A DNA stretch of 64,000 nucleotides from Ophiodon elongatus (lineage: Eukaryota > Chordata > Actinopteri > Perciformes > Hexagrammidae): NCBI GenBank assembly GCA_016806645.1, contig JACSYO010002009.1, forward strand, positions 360,501-424,500, read 5' to 3'. The translations under genes were made by a program, and so were the position numbers. Positions within the stretch are counted from its first letter, which is position 1, and every line of letters begins with the position of its first letter. Of this stretch, positions 22,547 to 36,280 are shown in pieces. Under the pieces are notes generated by a model. The model was not told the DNA's origin. It searched no databases and was given only the letters and a program-made list of their open reading frames with translations.

Positions 22547-25500
22547 AGTGCGTTTTAACAGTGTGCACCGTTTAGTGAAGGATGGGATTTGTGCAGTGCC
22601 CTTCCCTGCAGGATCGTGCATATTTTAAAACAACATTCAGATTCAGGTTTGCCGAGCTGACGCATTAATAAACTCTGATATCAGAATTTGTGCCTTTTTT
22701 TTTTTTTTAAATCAACAAATCCTTTTCAACTTAAGGAAAAATAATAATGCTATGTTATGACCCCGTTTCATCTTATTGTACCCTGTAATTATTGTATTGA
22801 AAGGCAATGAAACAGAAGCTTTGAATTATTGTGTATGAAGGTAAAAAATAACTGAAAATGTATTGCAGCTTTTTCTTTGTTTAGCTGCTCTTTTCACTTT
22901 TATGTCAATGGAAATGGGTATTTGGGCGGGTTTGGTCTAACAACATGAAGATGGCACCGTGTTTTGCTGGAAAATTGTGACGGATATTTTCCCCCGTTTT
23001 CTGACAACCCAAAGAAATGGACCGATGAATGGAGAGAGTAAGCGGCAGACCAATCCATTAATCTTTCTACGCGGCCCCATTGAGCAACAGAACTGTCCAT
23101 AATCTATGACATGAACTTTATTTTCACTCGGGTTGGGCAATACTTCTGCATGAGTCATATCGGTTATATAATAACGTTGTGATTAGATGTTGAGATATTT
23201 TGGTTCACATGACTCATACCCACATAAATATGTCGTATTAGACTCTTAGATTTTGAAAACCTCTAGTACTGTAATGGCATTAACATCAGTTTGACTTTTT
23301 AAGGTGCAACTCTGAATACTTCGATATACTGTCAGCATAACGAGTCTCCAAAACGCAGGAAGAAAAAGGCATTAAGTGACGGGTTGTTTGTGAGGCCTGG
23401 TGGTCGTCACTGACCTCATTCCCTCAGTCTCCCCTCGTTACACGTCACATCCATCTGTGCAGCCAAAGTCAGAAAAACACACACCTAACTTCCCTCTTTT
23501 CGTTCTGTCTCTGGGAGCCCTGTGTTTGAGGATTTCCTTGACATGCCAGGGTCCGTTTCTGCCGGCTAATGATAGACTGCAGACTGTGCTGAGACGTTTC
23601 TGTATTAGTCATCGGTAGGTTGCTAGACGACTGAAAGGATGCTTGTTAGTGAAAGATCTGTCCTACTGGACACATACTCGTTATATATATATATACTGTT
23701 TTCAGTTCAGTTCAACCCCCAGATTTGACTTCCGTGGTCTTGATACTCCGGTCGGTTCTCTACTTTTTAATCCCCCTGGTGCCGGTTCCCTTTCTTATCG
23801 CAGATCCAGCCTTTTTTTTCTTCTTTTTTTTCCCTTTCCCCCCGACCTGCCCCCCTCTGGCGGTTCCCAGGCCACAGGAAATGACCAGAAAGCGAACCAG
23901 GCTTTATTTCTGTGCGTCTCAAGAGTAGCAGCATTGTGTCGTGTTGGAAGTCTGCATTGTTGTGGGGAAAGTAAGCGAGAATTCTCTCAACAAAACAAAA
24001 CAAACCCCCCACTGTGTGCCCAGTAGTATTTTTCCTAGATACATATGCAGTACAAAAGATAAGCCTTCACTAGTTCACAGCTGTTACCGTCTCTTTTTTT
24101 TCTTTTCTTTTAGTCATTATGAAAGAAAGCAGTTTCAAGATGCAGACTGCAGACTTATTTTGATGTGATTTAGGAAAAATGTCTATGTTTCCCAAAGCCA
24201 AATGAGGGTGTCAGCCACAGTAAAAGCCAAACATTGAGAACTAGTCTAGCTTTGTTTATGTAGTGTGGGTATATCAATATTTTATATTCTTTACTTAATT
24301 GCCCTTTATTGTAAGTATTTTATCTTTAGTGCAGGCCTTACACAAATATAAACATGTCCATGTCTTTGTGATACCTACCTACCATACGCGTTTAGAACAA
24401 AAGCTGGTGGTTCATATTTTAAATAGACTGGTTGGGATGTAGCTGCAGGCTCCCCTCCCTCTTGTTTCACCCCGAATCAGCTGATGCGCCCCCCCCCCAG
24501 GCTATGGGAAGTTAAGGCTGAGGGTTATCTCATGTTTCGGCGCTACTTCCTCCTTCACAATATGTTCTCACAATTATGTAAGCCGTGCGCGTCTCGCGTT
24601 CTGCTCTGTTCGTTATCAAAGCCTTTTTTTTTTTTCACATCTCGCTTCACACAAACAGGAACACCGAGACTCGACCGATCCCGTCCCTGCAACTGCCGAC
24701 CCCCTCCCCCCCCCCCGTTTCATGTCGGCCTTCTGCTTTTCATGCGGCTGATCAATCAGGCAACAAATAAATACATTAAAGTGCCTTTTTAGCAGCTGCT
24801 GTCGGGGTGAGGATGATGCACGGCACCCTGTCGCACTCAAGGACAAAACACCAAGAGATGAGGATAATAACATGTCGCGTGGTGTCAGTTCACCTTAACC
24901 GGTGTGTTGGCTAACAGAGGAACAGGCTGTTACGCCTCTCATAACAATAGTGAGCCGTTTTGGTGGGAATCCCTTGGCCTTTTTGTTCCGATAACAACGT
25001 GCATCATAGTTGCTTGGGGGTTTTGTACTCATCGATGCCCCTCTTGTATCTTGCTGAAAGTCCATGTCAGGCGGGAAGGGAGTAAAGCTGCATACATTGT
25101 ACGATAACCCCTACAGTCATGATTTGGGCTCCCACTGCTAGTGATACTGGATTTGATGCTCTACATTTTACAAGCCTGAGCATAAAAGTGTAAAGTGAGT
25201 GCAATACAATTATTTTGTTTCAGAAAATGAATTGATTAGTCGGTATCGCTACCTTGGGCATCATTGCACGCCAGCCGCATCCCCGCACTGAAGGGGGGGG
25301 GGGGGTCTCATCTCTGATGGCTTGGGGCCGGTGGTTCAATGATGATGGTCCGAAGGTGATGGGGCTAACTGGGCAGCCTCGTCTGCATCCTCGTTGGAGC
25401 ATTATCGGGTTTGAGAGACTGTGTGGCTGCTAGCGAGGAGTAGGGCACTTATGCATTGAGTGGATGTATTTAAAAATAAATAAAAAATCATGCTCATAAC

Positions 25501-25860
25501 TTGGAATACAAAGTCCCATCCGACTTCAGCATCGAGGCTGAGAGGGAGAGTGCGCGATTTGATATGATTTGATATGCTCTTAATCTGAAGAGCTTTCATT
25601 ATGTTAACTTTTGATTATTCTGTATAAAGTCTGGTCAGAAAAGGCATTACTGAGTTCATTCTCTCAGCATCTATGGCTACGTACAGTTCATAATGTGTCT
25701 TTGAAACACTGATGGCTCCGTTTGATCTTTTCTCTCCTTTTGTACGATGCGAATTACACACAAAGGAGTTACAGTCACCCGATATCTTAAGTTACCGCTG
25801 TTGTACTTTGATATTCTGGTACTTGTTCCCCAACCCTAATGTAAGAGTGTATTTTGGTAT

Positions 25861-25908
<48 letters not shown>
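25861..25908. repeat. (GT)n microsatellite
   Basis: About 23 GT units followed by cgctcgctcgct. Confidence 0.93.
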
Positions 25909-26652
25909 CGCTCGCTCGCTGGTCTCCGCTTGCCAGGGCAGGGCTTCCTGTTGCTCTGTGATTGCTGCCCAGAGCAGAGATCCCTCTTTAGCTCTGCCAC
26001 CTGGACCCGACGCCATCGCCTCTCCTCCCGCTCCCTTTTCCCTCACTTCCTGCCTGCCTTCTCATTATGCCCTCATCTCGCTTTCTGTCTATCCATGTGA
26101 CCCCTTGCTTCTCCGTCTCCTCCTCTTCCTTTTCATGTTTTGACTCCCTCACTACTTACAGCCTCCTCCTCCCTCCTCCTCTCGCTCTTTTCTTAATAAG
26201 CCCCTAACTCTCGCACACCCACTTACTCTCACCCTGCTTTGTAACTGTATCCCCGGCTCTGTGATTAATTCAGTGATTCAGGGAATGAAAATTCAAAGGT
26301 GGTAACAAAATCTGTTTTTCATTCCCGACCTTGTGATGCACATGTTGCCGCATTTTTTTTCTTCTCCAATTTATTTATTTTTTTCCACTCGAGTTTTACT
26401 GGGAAAAAAAAAACTGGAGTGTTTGATGTCTCAGAGCGCCTTGATGCCATGCGGACTAATTTGGTTGTAAGCAATAGATTGGATCCGGCTGATCTCGGTA
26501 ATAAGGACAGGGCTATATAAAGGTCAGAAGGATGTGGCTCGCTGTAAATTGCATTTTATATAATGAGTATGACAATTAGGAGCACGTCCTATTTTTAAAA
26601 CAACCAGGCGCTGCATGGAGGTGTTCATGGGCACACATTCTCAGACGAGTTA

Positions 26653-26653
26653 G

Positions 26654-26702
<49 letters not shown>
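26653..26702. repeat. (CA)n microsatellite
   Basis: About 24 CA units. Confidence 0.93.
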
Positions 26703-26705
<3 letters not shown>

Positions 26706-27119
26706 CTCTTTGTGTGCGTTTTAAAAAATAAGACGCGTATGCATGTTTTAGGTATGCCTATTAAAACATGGAGGTGGATGCATAGATGCATAGTTTCCTA
26801 GAAGGGAGGCTTTTAAGACTTGAGGTTGGGTTTACTGCTCACCGCTATGTTCGTTGTTGTAGTCAGAGAAATCCACATTTGAGCACACTGAAGGGGGAGA
26901 GCATCTTGTTGGTCTACAAAAAGCGTCGCATAACGTGGGAAAAACGATCAAAAAGATTTCCTGGAGCCCAATGTGAAAAAAGTCCAACTACAGGACAAAC
27001 ATATTTGCTCGTGATTAAAATTGATTCTTTAACCAATCAGAATTTGCGGCGTAAAGTTTGAAGTGAGTGAGTCTCCGAAGCGACAACTTCACCTAGCATC
27101 CACAGCGAGAGTACATTGG

Positions 27120-27200
27120 GGCTGTGACTCATTATCGATCAATCTACTGATTATCTCGAATAACCGTCAGAAAATTATGAAAAATGGCCGTCACAGATTC
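27120..27200 (+). repeat. Dispersed repeat family B fragment
   Basis: gatcaatctactgattatct, gtcagaaaattatgaaaaat and cacagattcccagaggccaa match the order of family B. Confidence 0.6.
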
Positions 27201-27722
27201 CCAGAGGCCAAGACGAAATCTACACAAATCACACAGGCGCACATTACAATCATTTAATTAAGCTATGAAGACCTAAATAGAAGTTGGGTTTTTCTTTCCA
27301 TTGACATCCACCCAGTCTGAGTATTCCTTTACAGCCTCTCACCATTAGAAATTCTGCATCTTAAACCACTTTTACACCGGCTTCAGCATGTGGCAATGGC
27401 AGTCGCCGCCTGCTATGAATACATGACCTGAAAGCTCAGAGACCTCTTTTTGTGCGTGTGCGTGTGTGTGCGCGTGCTTATGTGTCCATTACATCAAACA
27501 AGAGCTGCTCCCAGCTGGGGACAACAGGGAACACACAGTGGTGTGTGAGAGCTGATACCAAGCTCTTGAGATATAAATAGGACCTCCCTGCAACCAGGCT
27601 CCCACCGGCAGCATTGATAATGCTCTGTGTGTTGTGTCTCCGTCAATGTGTGTCTTTGTAGATTTTACATTTCTTGGTTTTGCACAGAAATTAATGCCAT
27701 CTCTCTTATTTTATTGAATTTT

Positions 27723-27866
<144 letters not shown>

Positions 27867-28499
27867 TTTCAAAAGACAATGCTGGTTTCAAGGAAATAGC
27901 ATCTTGGCTCTGCTCCCAATAGGCCAAAGCCAGGATACTCTTTATTGGCCACCACAGAAATACAGGGAGCTCCTCCGCGTTTGGCCTTCAGCATAAACGG
28001 CATACCAGCGCATCACACGCTCATCATACACCCCCCCGCCCCTCCGGGCCCCCTCCCAATGTGTCCAGAGGTTGATCCAAGGTTGGGTTGAAAATCAACT
28101 CAGTGAGCTGACACGAGTCATGAGGTTTCTCACGCTGGCGAGATCAATTCACGTGTGTGTCTTTCATGCATCCTGTTTCCTTCCTGTTTGCTTTAAAAAA
28201 ACAGCTTTAGGCAGTCCCCAGTAAAAAAAAAAAAGAAAAAAAAAAAAAAAAGGAGTTTAGTTCCACTTCTGGTGTGAGGAGCAACACAGTGTTGAGGGGC
28301 GGTAAGAACTGTGCTACACTTTTTGTTATATTGTGTCCTGAGTTTGTATAGGGCTGATATTCTTTTCTTTTTTTTTTTTTAACCCATATAGGTCTTAGCA
28401 TTGACTCCTCAAACGATTTGGGTCAGAATCTTAACTTGTATTTTGAAGCTGCAGAGGAGGCCCCCTCCCTAACATCCACAATGCATCATCTGGTTAGTT

Positions 28500-28645
28500 T
28501 CTCAAATAATGGTTCAGAAAATTATCCCAGATTCCCAAAGTGTCAAATTCACATTGCTTGTTTTGTCTGACATCATTGTAAATTGAATATAATAATGTTG
28601 GTCAGACTTAGGAAAAGCATCAAATCCCCACATTAGAGAGCGACC
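28500..28645 (+). repeat. Dispersed repeat family B fragment
   Basis: gaaaattatcccagattccc, cattgcttgttttgtctgac and gcatcaaatccccacatt are diagnostic blocks of family B in the right order. Confidence 0.55.
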
Positions 28646-28749
28646 GGCCGATTAACCGACAGTTGTTCCCGCTTGGTGGAACTCATGTCAGAGGGGCAGA
28701 TGAGGAGCTAGTACTCGTCTTTCTAAATCGTCAGCTGTCACAAGCTGCC

Positions 28750-28780
28750 GTCTCGGCAGACTATTTTTGTCTGCCGAGAC
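28750..28780. repeat. Perfect 12-bp inverted repeat with 7-nt loop
   Basis: Arm gtctcggcagac at 28750-28761 and its exact complement gtctgccgagac at 28769-28780, separated by tattttt. Confidence 0.95.
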
Positions 28781-29049
28781 AAAGTGTTGTCGATGTCACT
28801 GTCTTTTTTTTAACGTAACAGTGGTTTGAGCCACAGCCTCTATACTGTCACAGGTAAACCAGTAGCATTTGTTTGCTTTAATTAATTTTTTTCTAGCACA
28901 CAAACCTGCGACCGATGTCGACATTAGCCACAGTCTAACAGCGACTCTTTTTTTTTTTTTTTTTTAGGCTTCTTGTGGTGTCAACACTGCAGCAAAAGCT
29001 GTACCAGATTTCTGTCGACACATGAGAGAGAGACGAAGAAAGCAATCTG

Positions 29050-29079
29050 TGTGCGTGTGTGTGTGTGCATGTGTGTGTG

Positions 29080-29126
<47 letters not shown>
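29050..29126. repeat. (TG)n microsatellite
   Basis: TG array with GCGTG and CATG interruptions. Confidence 0.92.
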
Positions 29127-29658
29127 ATCACAGTGAAGAATGTAGTCATTGAAGAAGAGCATGGGGGAGTGATGAGGAAGGTGAGGAGGACAAAGACACA
29201 AGGGAATGCAAGAACTTTGACTCTTATCGTGCGTGAATGTTTTCAATTTGTAACTCGGTGCGGTTCTGAATTGGCCTATTTCCGTCTGTCGTCCCCTGCT
29301 GAACGCTGTCTAGCAAAACAATAACGCGATAACATAAAGCACCAAGTCGAGGTCAGCGGTCCTGGATGAGAACAAAGGAAGGAGGCGCACAACTGTGTTT
29401 GTCTTTTTGTTTTCCCTCGCAGTGTGAGCGTCGAGGTATAAGTAAAGGAAGCACGGATCCCAAGCACATCTGGAGATCCTCATACCAGAGGACAGAGGGG
29501 GTGAAAAGAAAGGGTGGAAAACCATGGGAACGGAGACGGCTGAGCCCCCCGGAGGGATACGGCGAGAGGGAAATGTGCGTGTGCATGATCTGTAGTCAAG
29601 TCAGTCAGTGCTGAGTCATTCTCTGGGCTGGCCGGGCAGATAGAAACAGGCTTCTGGT

Positions 29659-29714
<56 letters not shown>
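29659..29714. repeat. (TG)n microsatellite followed by poly-G
   Basis: About 27 TG units, then gaggggggggggaggggc. Confidence 0.93.
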
Positions 29715-29715
<1 letters not shown>

Positions 29716-32620
29716 AGGGGGGGGGGAGGGGCAGCTGGAGGGGCACAAGGGGGGCACGCACTGAGCATGCTCTGAAAAAGTACCGGAAGGGAATTAGTTG
29801 TTGTGACAGGACACATCCAGGAACTTTGGTGACGCAATATTTCACGGTGCCAAGTTTTCACAGTGTCCCCACCACCCCCCCCACCCCCCTCAACCCCCCC
29901 AGTAGATCTGAAGATACTGATAGGAAAGAAAAAATAAATTAAAACCGAGCAGGCTTGTTGCGTGACACGATCTCAAAGGATTCGCAGCTCCCCGTATCTG
30001 AACGTCGTCGTTTAGGACGCCGAGAGGGAGAGAGATGGTAGCCGAGCGATAACGAGACATGTTGCTCCATGTTTGGCCCGACCACAACGAGCCACCCCCC
30101 CCCTTCTATTTCTTGTGGTTTTCTGTGATCTGTTGGACCACAGTCTTTGACTCCCCCCGCCCCCCCTCCCTCACACACACACATACACACACGCGCACAC
30201 TCATACTTCCTGTATTTAGAAAAGACCCTGCACTGGAGGAAGATGGTATGTACGTATACGTGTGCCACATGTTGTACTTTGAGGATTACAAACTCTTGTT
30301 GGTTCCACTGCTGCTGTTATTTAACTGTTTAACTCAGTTAGGGGACACGTGGGTAAAAGCAGCTGTATAGAAAATGACCCACGCTTCTCATTCAACGCAC
30401 AGGTGGGACATTTGTTTCATGGTGAGGTATTCTATGTATCATCATCGTTTGTTGAAATAGTCAACCATTACCACGTTATGCAACAAATCTAACTGCAAAA
30501 TCCGATCACGCTGTAGATTCAAATAGGACCAAAAAGGTTTTAGTAAAAAAAACTATTGCTAAAACTTCATTTACGAATGTATAAAGTTTTTCTTTTCTTT
30601 CTTTTTTTTTGCTACATGACAGCCGTGTGAACGTCTCGCAACTCTGTGGCGGATTATATAACGTTGTATCATCCACGGGTTGTCTGCACAAGCCAAGAAG
30701 CTCCGTTGTTGCATCAGCTAAGGCCTCTTGTGGTTCTGTGACTATGGGTTGAGCGTACTCTGGGGGGGTCAGTGAGGAGAACGCATGATGGAGGGCAGGG
30801 GGTAGGGCTCCCATCTATCTCATTCAATACTTAGGAAGGCGTCCTGTTTCCTCTTTTCTGTGGGACTATGTGGTTAGCTCCAAAACCACTGCCTCATTTC
30901 TCTTTTATCCAAAAAAGTAGCAGTTAGTTCACTATGGAGAGGTAAGGGCCTGATCGTTGTTGACTTCTTTTCGCACAGAACAGCGATGGCAAAGTGGTGC
31001 TTTGACACAAAATGTTTTATGTGGCCTTTGAGGGAATTCTGTCCATATTATTATAATGAGCAAAACCTGCAGGTACTTACAAAGAAAGGAAAGCCTACAG
31101 AGATGAAACTAATCGGCAAACAGTGTGTCAGTATGCAGCAGCAGAAGCAGAGAAGTGAAACGCAGCTCAGGACAGAGAATAAGAAGTAGCGGAGGCCAAA
31201 CAACCCCCGTGCAAAAAACAACTTTTATTAAAATAGATGCTCATTATGTAATTGCAGCTTCCACGCTTTGATTCCTGGAGGCCAACATCTTTGTTGCATG
31301 TCATACCTTCATTTCCTGTCTGCTCTCAAAGAAATGTCAGAAGTGGCCAAAAACAAACAAATGTAGCAGCCAGAAAGAATGTATGACATTTTGGCAGTCG
31401 GCACGCAGTAAGACCCAACTGCCAATTGGGCCGAGAAAACGCTCATCAAACACCGTTTGTAAGCAGTTATTTCCTTCGCGAGCAGCACAGTTTATTGTTT
31501 AGTTTTTTAGGGGGCAAACGAACATGTTGTATCATCATCATCATCTGCTGCATATGGAGTGAGAACATGATCTGGCCATAACAACATCTGATGCACAGAG
31601 CTCACTGTGGTACCAGGTTTATTTTTCATATTTACCAACCAAGCAGAATTAGGAGAAAAGACCTCATCGGTGTAGATTATTGGTTCAAATCAGGCAAGGT
31701 GTGACAATGTTCTTGATCCATTTTTTTTAATTTTTTTTAATCGAAGCCACTGCTCTTTGGGGACCAAGACAAGAGATGATTTGAGCAAGAAAATGGGGTG
31801 TGGAGTCAAGTGATCACAGTCCATGTTATAACCCTGACATGGCTTCAAAAACAACCCCCCCCCCCCCCCCTCAAAAAAGCAGAAGGAACAGTGAATCAGG
31901 TCACAAACACACGGATGGCCAAGCAGGCAGTGTGGTTGATTGAGACATTTTTCGAACCAGACTTCCTCAAGTCAGGGCTTCATTCAGTGTCTGTCCAAAT
32001 AACTTATGGCTGTTTTCATTCATTTCAAACGCCCGAGTCTCTGTCATCCATATCGGTGCAATTTGGAAGTGATTTGTCATTTCTAGGGAATCCACTTCTC
32101 TCTCCTCATTTTTTTCTGGTCTTTTTGCTCTTGATTCAGTTGACTGTTTTTCTACAAAATTGATTGGTTACCAATTGTCCTTCGAGTGAACTGCGGGCCA
32201 TCCTCATCCGTTAATATATTCTATGACTGGTTGATTGCCAGAGATTCTTTGCAGGCCCACGTAATCCAATTTTGTTTCTGTTTGAGACTGAGCACCGATA
32301 AAATCAGACTTTTGGCTGTCCTTACTCACTGTTTGAACTGTTTCAAACTTTCTAGTAGTTCAAAGAAGTGCTCCAAATGTTTAGCCAGCGCTCCAGTTCT
32401 TGCACAACACTCCACATTATCTTGATTTGCCTCTAATTGCATTTCCATATCTCTCCTTTTGTTTGTCCCTCAAACATCTCCTTTTTTCTGCTTCTTTGCT
32501 CCACCATCCATCTCTCCACTCCAAATCAACCCCTTGACCCCCACCTCCTTCTCCGACCATCCATTTCTCATTTCCTCTTCCCCTTTTTCTATCTCTTTTC
32601 AACCTTCTTTTGTCTCGCAG

Positions 32621-32650
32621 CAGTGATTCTCAGCCGCTCTGGTTACTGCA
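32621..32650 (+). other. sh2b3: 5' UTR part of the sh2b3 start exon
   Basis: The acceptor tgtctcgcag ends at 32620 after a long pyrimidine-rich stretch. Only 30 bases, with no upstream ATG, precede the start codon. A shift of three bases (gcagcag) is possible at this acceptor. Confidence 0.75.
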
Positions 32651-33862
32651 ATGAATGGTAACACTATCCATCCAGCCAACACCACCGCAGCGACAGCAGC
32701 AGGAGGAGGCGGTGGCCCAGGCGTGGCGGCGCCCCCGAGAGGCTGGAGGGAATTCTGCGAACTGCACGCCATCGCCACAGCCCGGCAGCTGGCCGGACAC
32801 TACCGGAGCTTCGCCAGAGAGCGGCCGCAACATGACGTGCTCCCGGCGGAGACCTTCTCCAAGCAGTTCACCGACCTCTTCCAGCAGCACTTCTGCGGTG
32901 AGGTCGACAAAGATGGCGCCCTGCTCGGCCAGGGCATGTGCTCCAGTTCTACCTGTAGCACTTCCTTCACCACTCCAGTGGCCCCTACTCTCCCATCACA
33001 GGCCGTGATTGGTCGATTGCGGATCACATCTCGGTCTGGGGTGCAGGACTATCGCGAGGCGGGTCGGCCAAGCGGAGGAGCGGACCTGTTCGCCGTGGTG
33101 TCGCCAAAAGCGGAGCCGGCGGTGGCGAGTCGGGAGCCGGAGCAGCCGCTGCGATGTGCGGCGGGCAGCTCCTTGTCGGGGAACCCGGTGGTGCTCAGAG
33201 GGTCAAATTGTGGCGTAGGCAGCGGGTCGCTGCTGATTCGTAGCCGTAGCAACGAGGAGATCTCTGGCACCGATCGGCGGCAGGTATCTGAACGGTACTC
33301 CTCCGACTCCTCAACCTCCAACCCCGCACACTCCGACGTCACACATTTCTCCGTCAGCCAAATCCGGCAGACCGTAAGACGGCTGCTCAAGAAACGGCCC
33401 AGCCCCCCCTCATCCCAGGACCTGGCTCCTAGCAACCCCAACCCCACCACCACCGCCACCATCAACAATCCCCCAAATAATGGTGACAGAATGGGCGGGA
33501 TTTCCTCCACAAACGGGGAAGTGTCCTCTTCCCCCTCTTTCTCCCACTTCCCCTCTTGTCTGAACTCTGAAGCCTTGCCCCCAGCCTCTTCACACATGTC
33601 TATGGCTGGAGTAGCCTCGCACTTCCTGGATCGCTTCCGTTGGTTACGCAGCGGAAGCATGAGGCAGAAGAGGTCAGAGGTGAGCGGCTGCTGTAAAGAG
33701 GGCCAACTGAGGTACTTGCTGGTGGAAGATACTATCTCAGACACTCAGCCTCGCTGGCAACGCTGCCGCCTGCTGGTCAGGAGGATCAGGGACGCTCAAG
33801 TAGCAGGAAGAGGAAGAGGAGGAGGAGAGAGGTACCAGTTGGAGCTCTATGATCCTCCAAAG
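32651..33862 (+). CDS. sh2b3: SH2B3 (LNK) adaptor, coding exon 1 (residues 1-404)
   Basis: SH2B3 is a cytoplasmic adaptor that restrains JAK2, KIT, MPL and other receptor kinases in blood and endothelial cells. This exon encodes the N-terminal part. Residues 32-85 (GWREFCELHAIATARQL to FTDLFQQHFCGEV) are the phenylalanine-zipper dimerisation region and closely match SH2B3. A long Ser/Pro/Asn-rich linker follows. In it, RSRSNEE (197-203) aligns with the ARSSEE site of human LNK, and a basic helix FSVSQIRQTVRRLLKKRPS (233-251) aligns with the human FQHFRRSLRHIFRRRS segment. HFLDRFRWLRSGSMRQKR (324-341) leads to the first half of the PH domain (about 347-404), ending YQLELYDPPK. The donor is caaag|gtagaa at 33863, phase 0, as in human. 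The frame runs on to 33958, but those 31 codons are intronic. Human SH2B3 has about 575 residues; the fish linker is clearly longer. Confidence 0.96.
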
Positions 33863-36162
33863 GTAGAAACATCGGCTCACGCTTGCATCTATACACACAC
33901 ATATCTTATATACACCAAACAGTTATTAGAAACATGTACACATTGTGGGTGTAATTGAGGGCTATATGTCCATTATATATGTTTGATTTGCCACACTAAA
34001 AATCCACACATTCAATAGCCTCATGTATTGCCACTCCAAACGAAATGTGATGACTTATAAATGGTGTCTAAAAAGGCTGCACGTTGGTCCCCCAGGAAGG
34101 AGAGAGAGGAAGTTAGAGCTGGCTCAGTTCAGTGATGGCTGCAATACATGTTGCATACATCCAGATATCCGTGAATACTGCTGTCTCTCTTCAGGTTTGT
34201 TTTCGGTGGCAACACGTTTGGCATTAGCAGTTAGCTGCATATGCTGTCATGTTCTCAGTCTCAGTTTGGTCAAATTGCCCATCCTCCATTGGTTTCAGCG
34301 TTTATGGAACTTGGTACATTTTCTGTCGGACTCTGCTTCATGCAAAAGATCTTCAGTGACTGAACGGGGCAGGAGTGACCCTTGGTGTAATGTACATGAC
34401 GTTATGATATCAAACGCTTAAACATTGCAAATTAAAGAAATAGTTAAAGATTATAGGAAACATACTTTTAGCTTCCTTTCTAAACATGAGTCAGCAAAGA
34501 AGTATCACAACCGTCCTCGGACGGTTTTTCCACGTAAATCTACGTCAATCGTGTCTTAGCTCTGACCCCATAGTTAATGCACCTAAATTAGAGTAACCCT
34601 AACCCTCTCAGCTAGAAAAGGAATACGCTAAATATTGAACTTTACAGAGCTGCAAAAGTAATTTCGCACTACAGCTGCTACAGTTTTTTTTTCTTGTCTA
34701 ACTGTGACCGCCGTATTTTCCAGTATTGAATTTAAGGAGAGGGTCAAAGCAAGTCCCTATGAGCACCATTATCACGTTTTTGATTAATACATTTGGAAAT
34801 TAGTACGATTTCCTTGTGAAGTAAATCAAAACACCCAAATGTAATATGTACAACATCCATGATTTTGTTTTTATCTTATTAATTCTTTATTAATTACTTA
34901 TTTGTTTATTGTAGTAACAAGCAGATGTATGTAGCTGACAATTCCTCGGTTCCTGTTCTTGGTAGAGCAGGTGCCGGCTTTAATAGGACTGTGTTTCACA
35001 AGAACGTGTGTTTTGCAGTTCTTGCAAATGTTTGTAGAGCTTCTTCTCAGAAACCGTCACACCACTGAACCAGGTTCCTCGGCTTAGGTTTCACATCTGG
35101 GGAAGATGGAGAGTTCTGTCAATCTGTTTGTGTTCATCAATACGATGGTAACCCACAGAAGCCTTTTAAAGAGCTTTAAAGGGGTTAATGTCATATTGTC
35201 ACAAATGCATGTGCACACAGAGGCACAAAGTCAGTTCCTGTTTCTAGCTGTTTTAGTCACAGGGGTTCCCCTCCACCCCATTTTTGTTTTTGTTTTTTTT
35301 ATAATCTCTTTTCTCTATTTCTTTTGCTTTTATAAATTATATTTTGCCACATCTGAGAAGCTCTTACTGCTGTACAGTTTGCCACATGACAAAACAAGAA
35401 CAAAGCTGCGATGACATTTAGCTTTGTCTCAGAAAATGGTGTGTTTTATTGGTGGTTTTCATCACATCTTTGCCCCCGGTGATTGGTTTAGGTTTCAACT
35501 GCAGCTACAGAGTGGGCTGTGATGTTTTGGGTGTGCTTTGGTGTTAAAACATGCTGAAGAAGCCAAAGCGATGATACAACTAGTCTGGTCACAGCTTAGG
35601 CTGATGAAAACTGCTAAGGGCATCACGTATGTTCTTGCCTTACCTGCAGAGCAGAAGGGTCACTGTTAAAACGCCATCATTTGTTTGATAATCTTTTGAG
35701 ATAGGATAACGGATAGTTTGCCCTTTAACCTAGTTAAAGAAGCCTGAGGAAATGGAGTTGCTGTTCGTATGAGTAAAGACGGATTTAATCGGTCTGTGCC
35801 TCGCCGATTACTGTCACGCATTTCTTTTTTAATACAGTAATTTTCATGCATTACTGTAAGCACAGCATTTGCCCTGTGTGGCATTTTTGTGCTCAATTAC
35901 CTCAAAGAATCTGCAAAATGCATATCTCCTTTTACTCTTTGGTGAGTAGATATGCCTCCTACACTGTTTCCTGTTTGTGTGGGGTTCGCTTCAGCCAGTC
36001 ACAACATTTCGTCTTATTCCCTCATGATGAGTACATCAACTCGACAATCAGAAAAATATGAAATTGTCCCGTTTGAAAGATATTCGTTTTGAGTATTTTT
36101 AAGTTTCGGATCAAGAAAGATCAGCTTGCCCTGTCCTTTCCTGACAGCTCATCACAACACAG

Positions 36163-36280
<118 letters not shown>

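Noticed and set aside
33049..33744. 231-codon minus-strand frame opposite the sh2b3 start exon
   Set aside because: Shadow of the sh2b3 frame, which is supported by homology and splice sites.
33863..33958. Read-through of the sh2b3 start exon past its donor to a stop at 33958
   Set aside because: Homology stops exactly at DPPK, where the donor lies, and the PH domain continues at 54898. A truncated isoform is possible but unsupported.
34597..34606. ccctaaccctc, telomere-like
   Set aside because: Less than two units; not a telomeric array.
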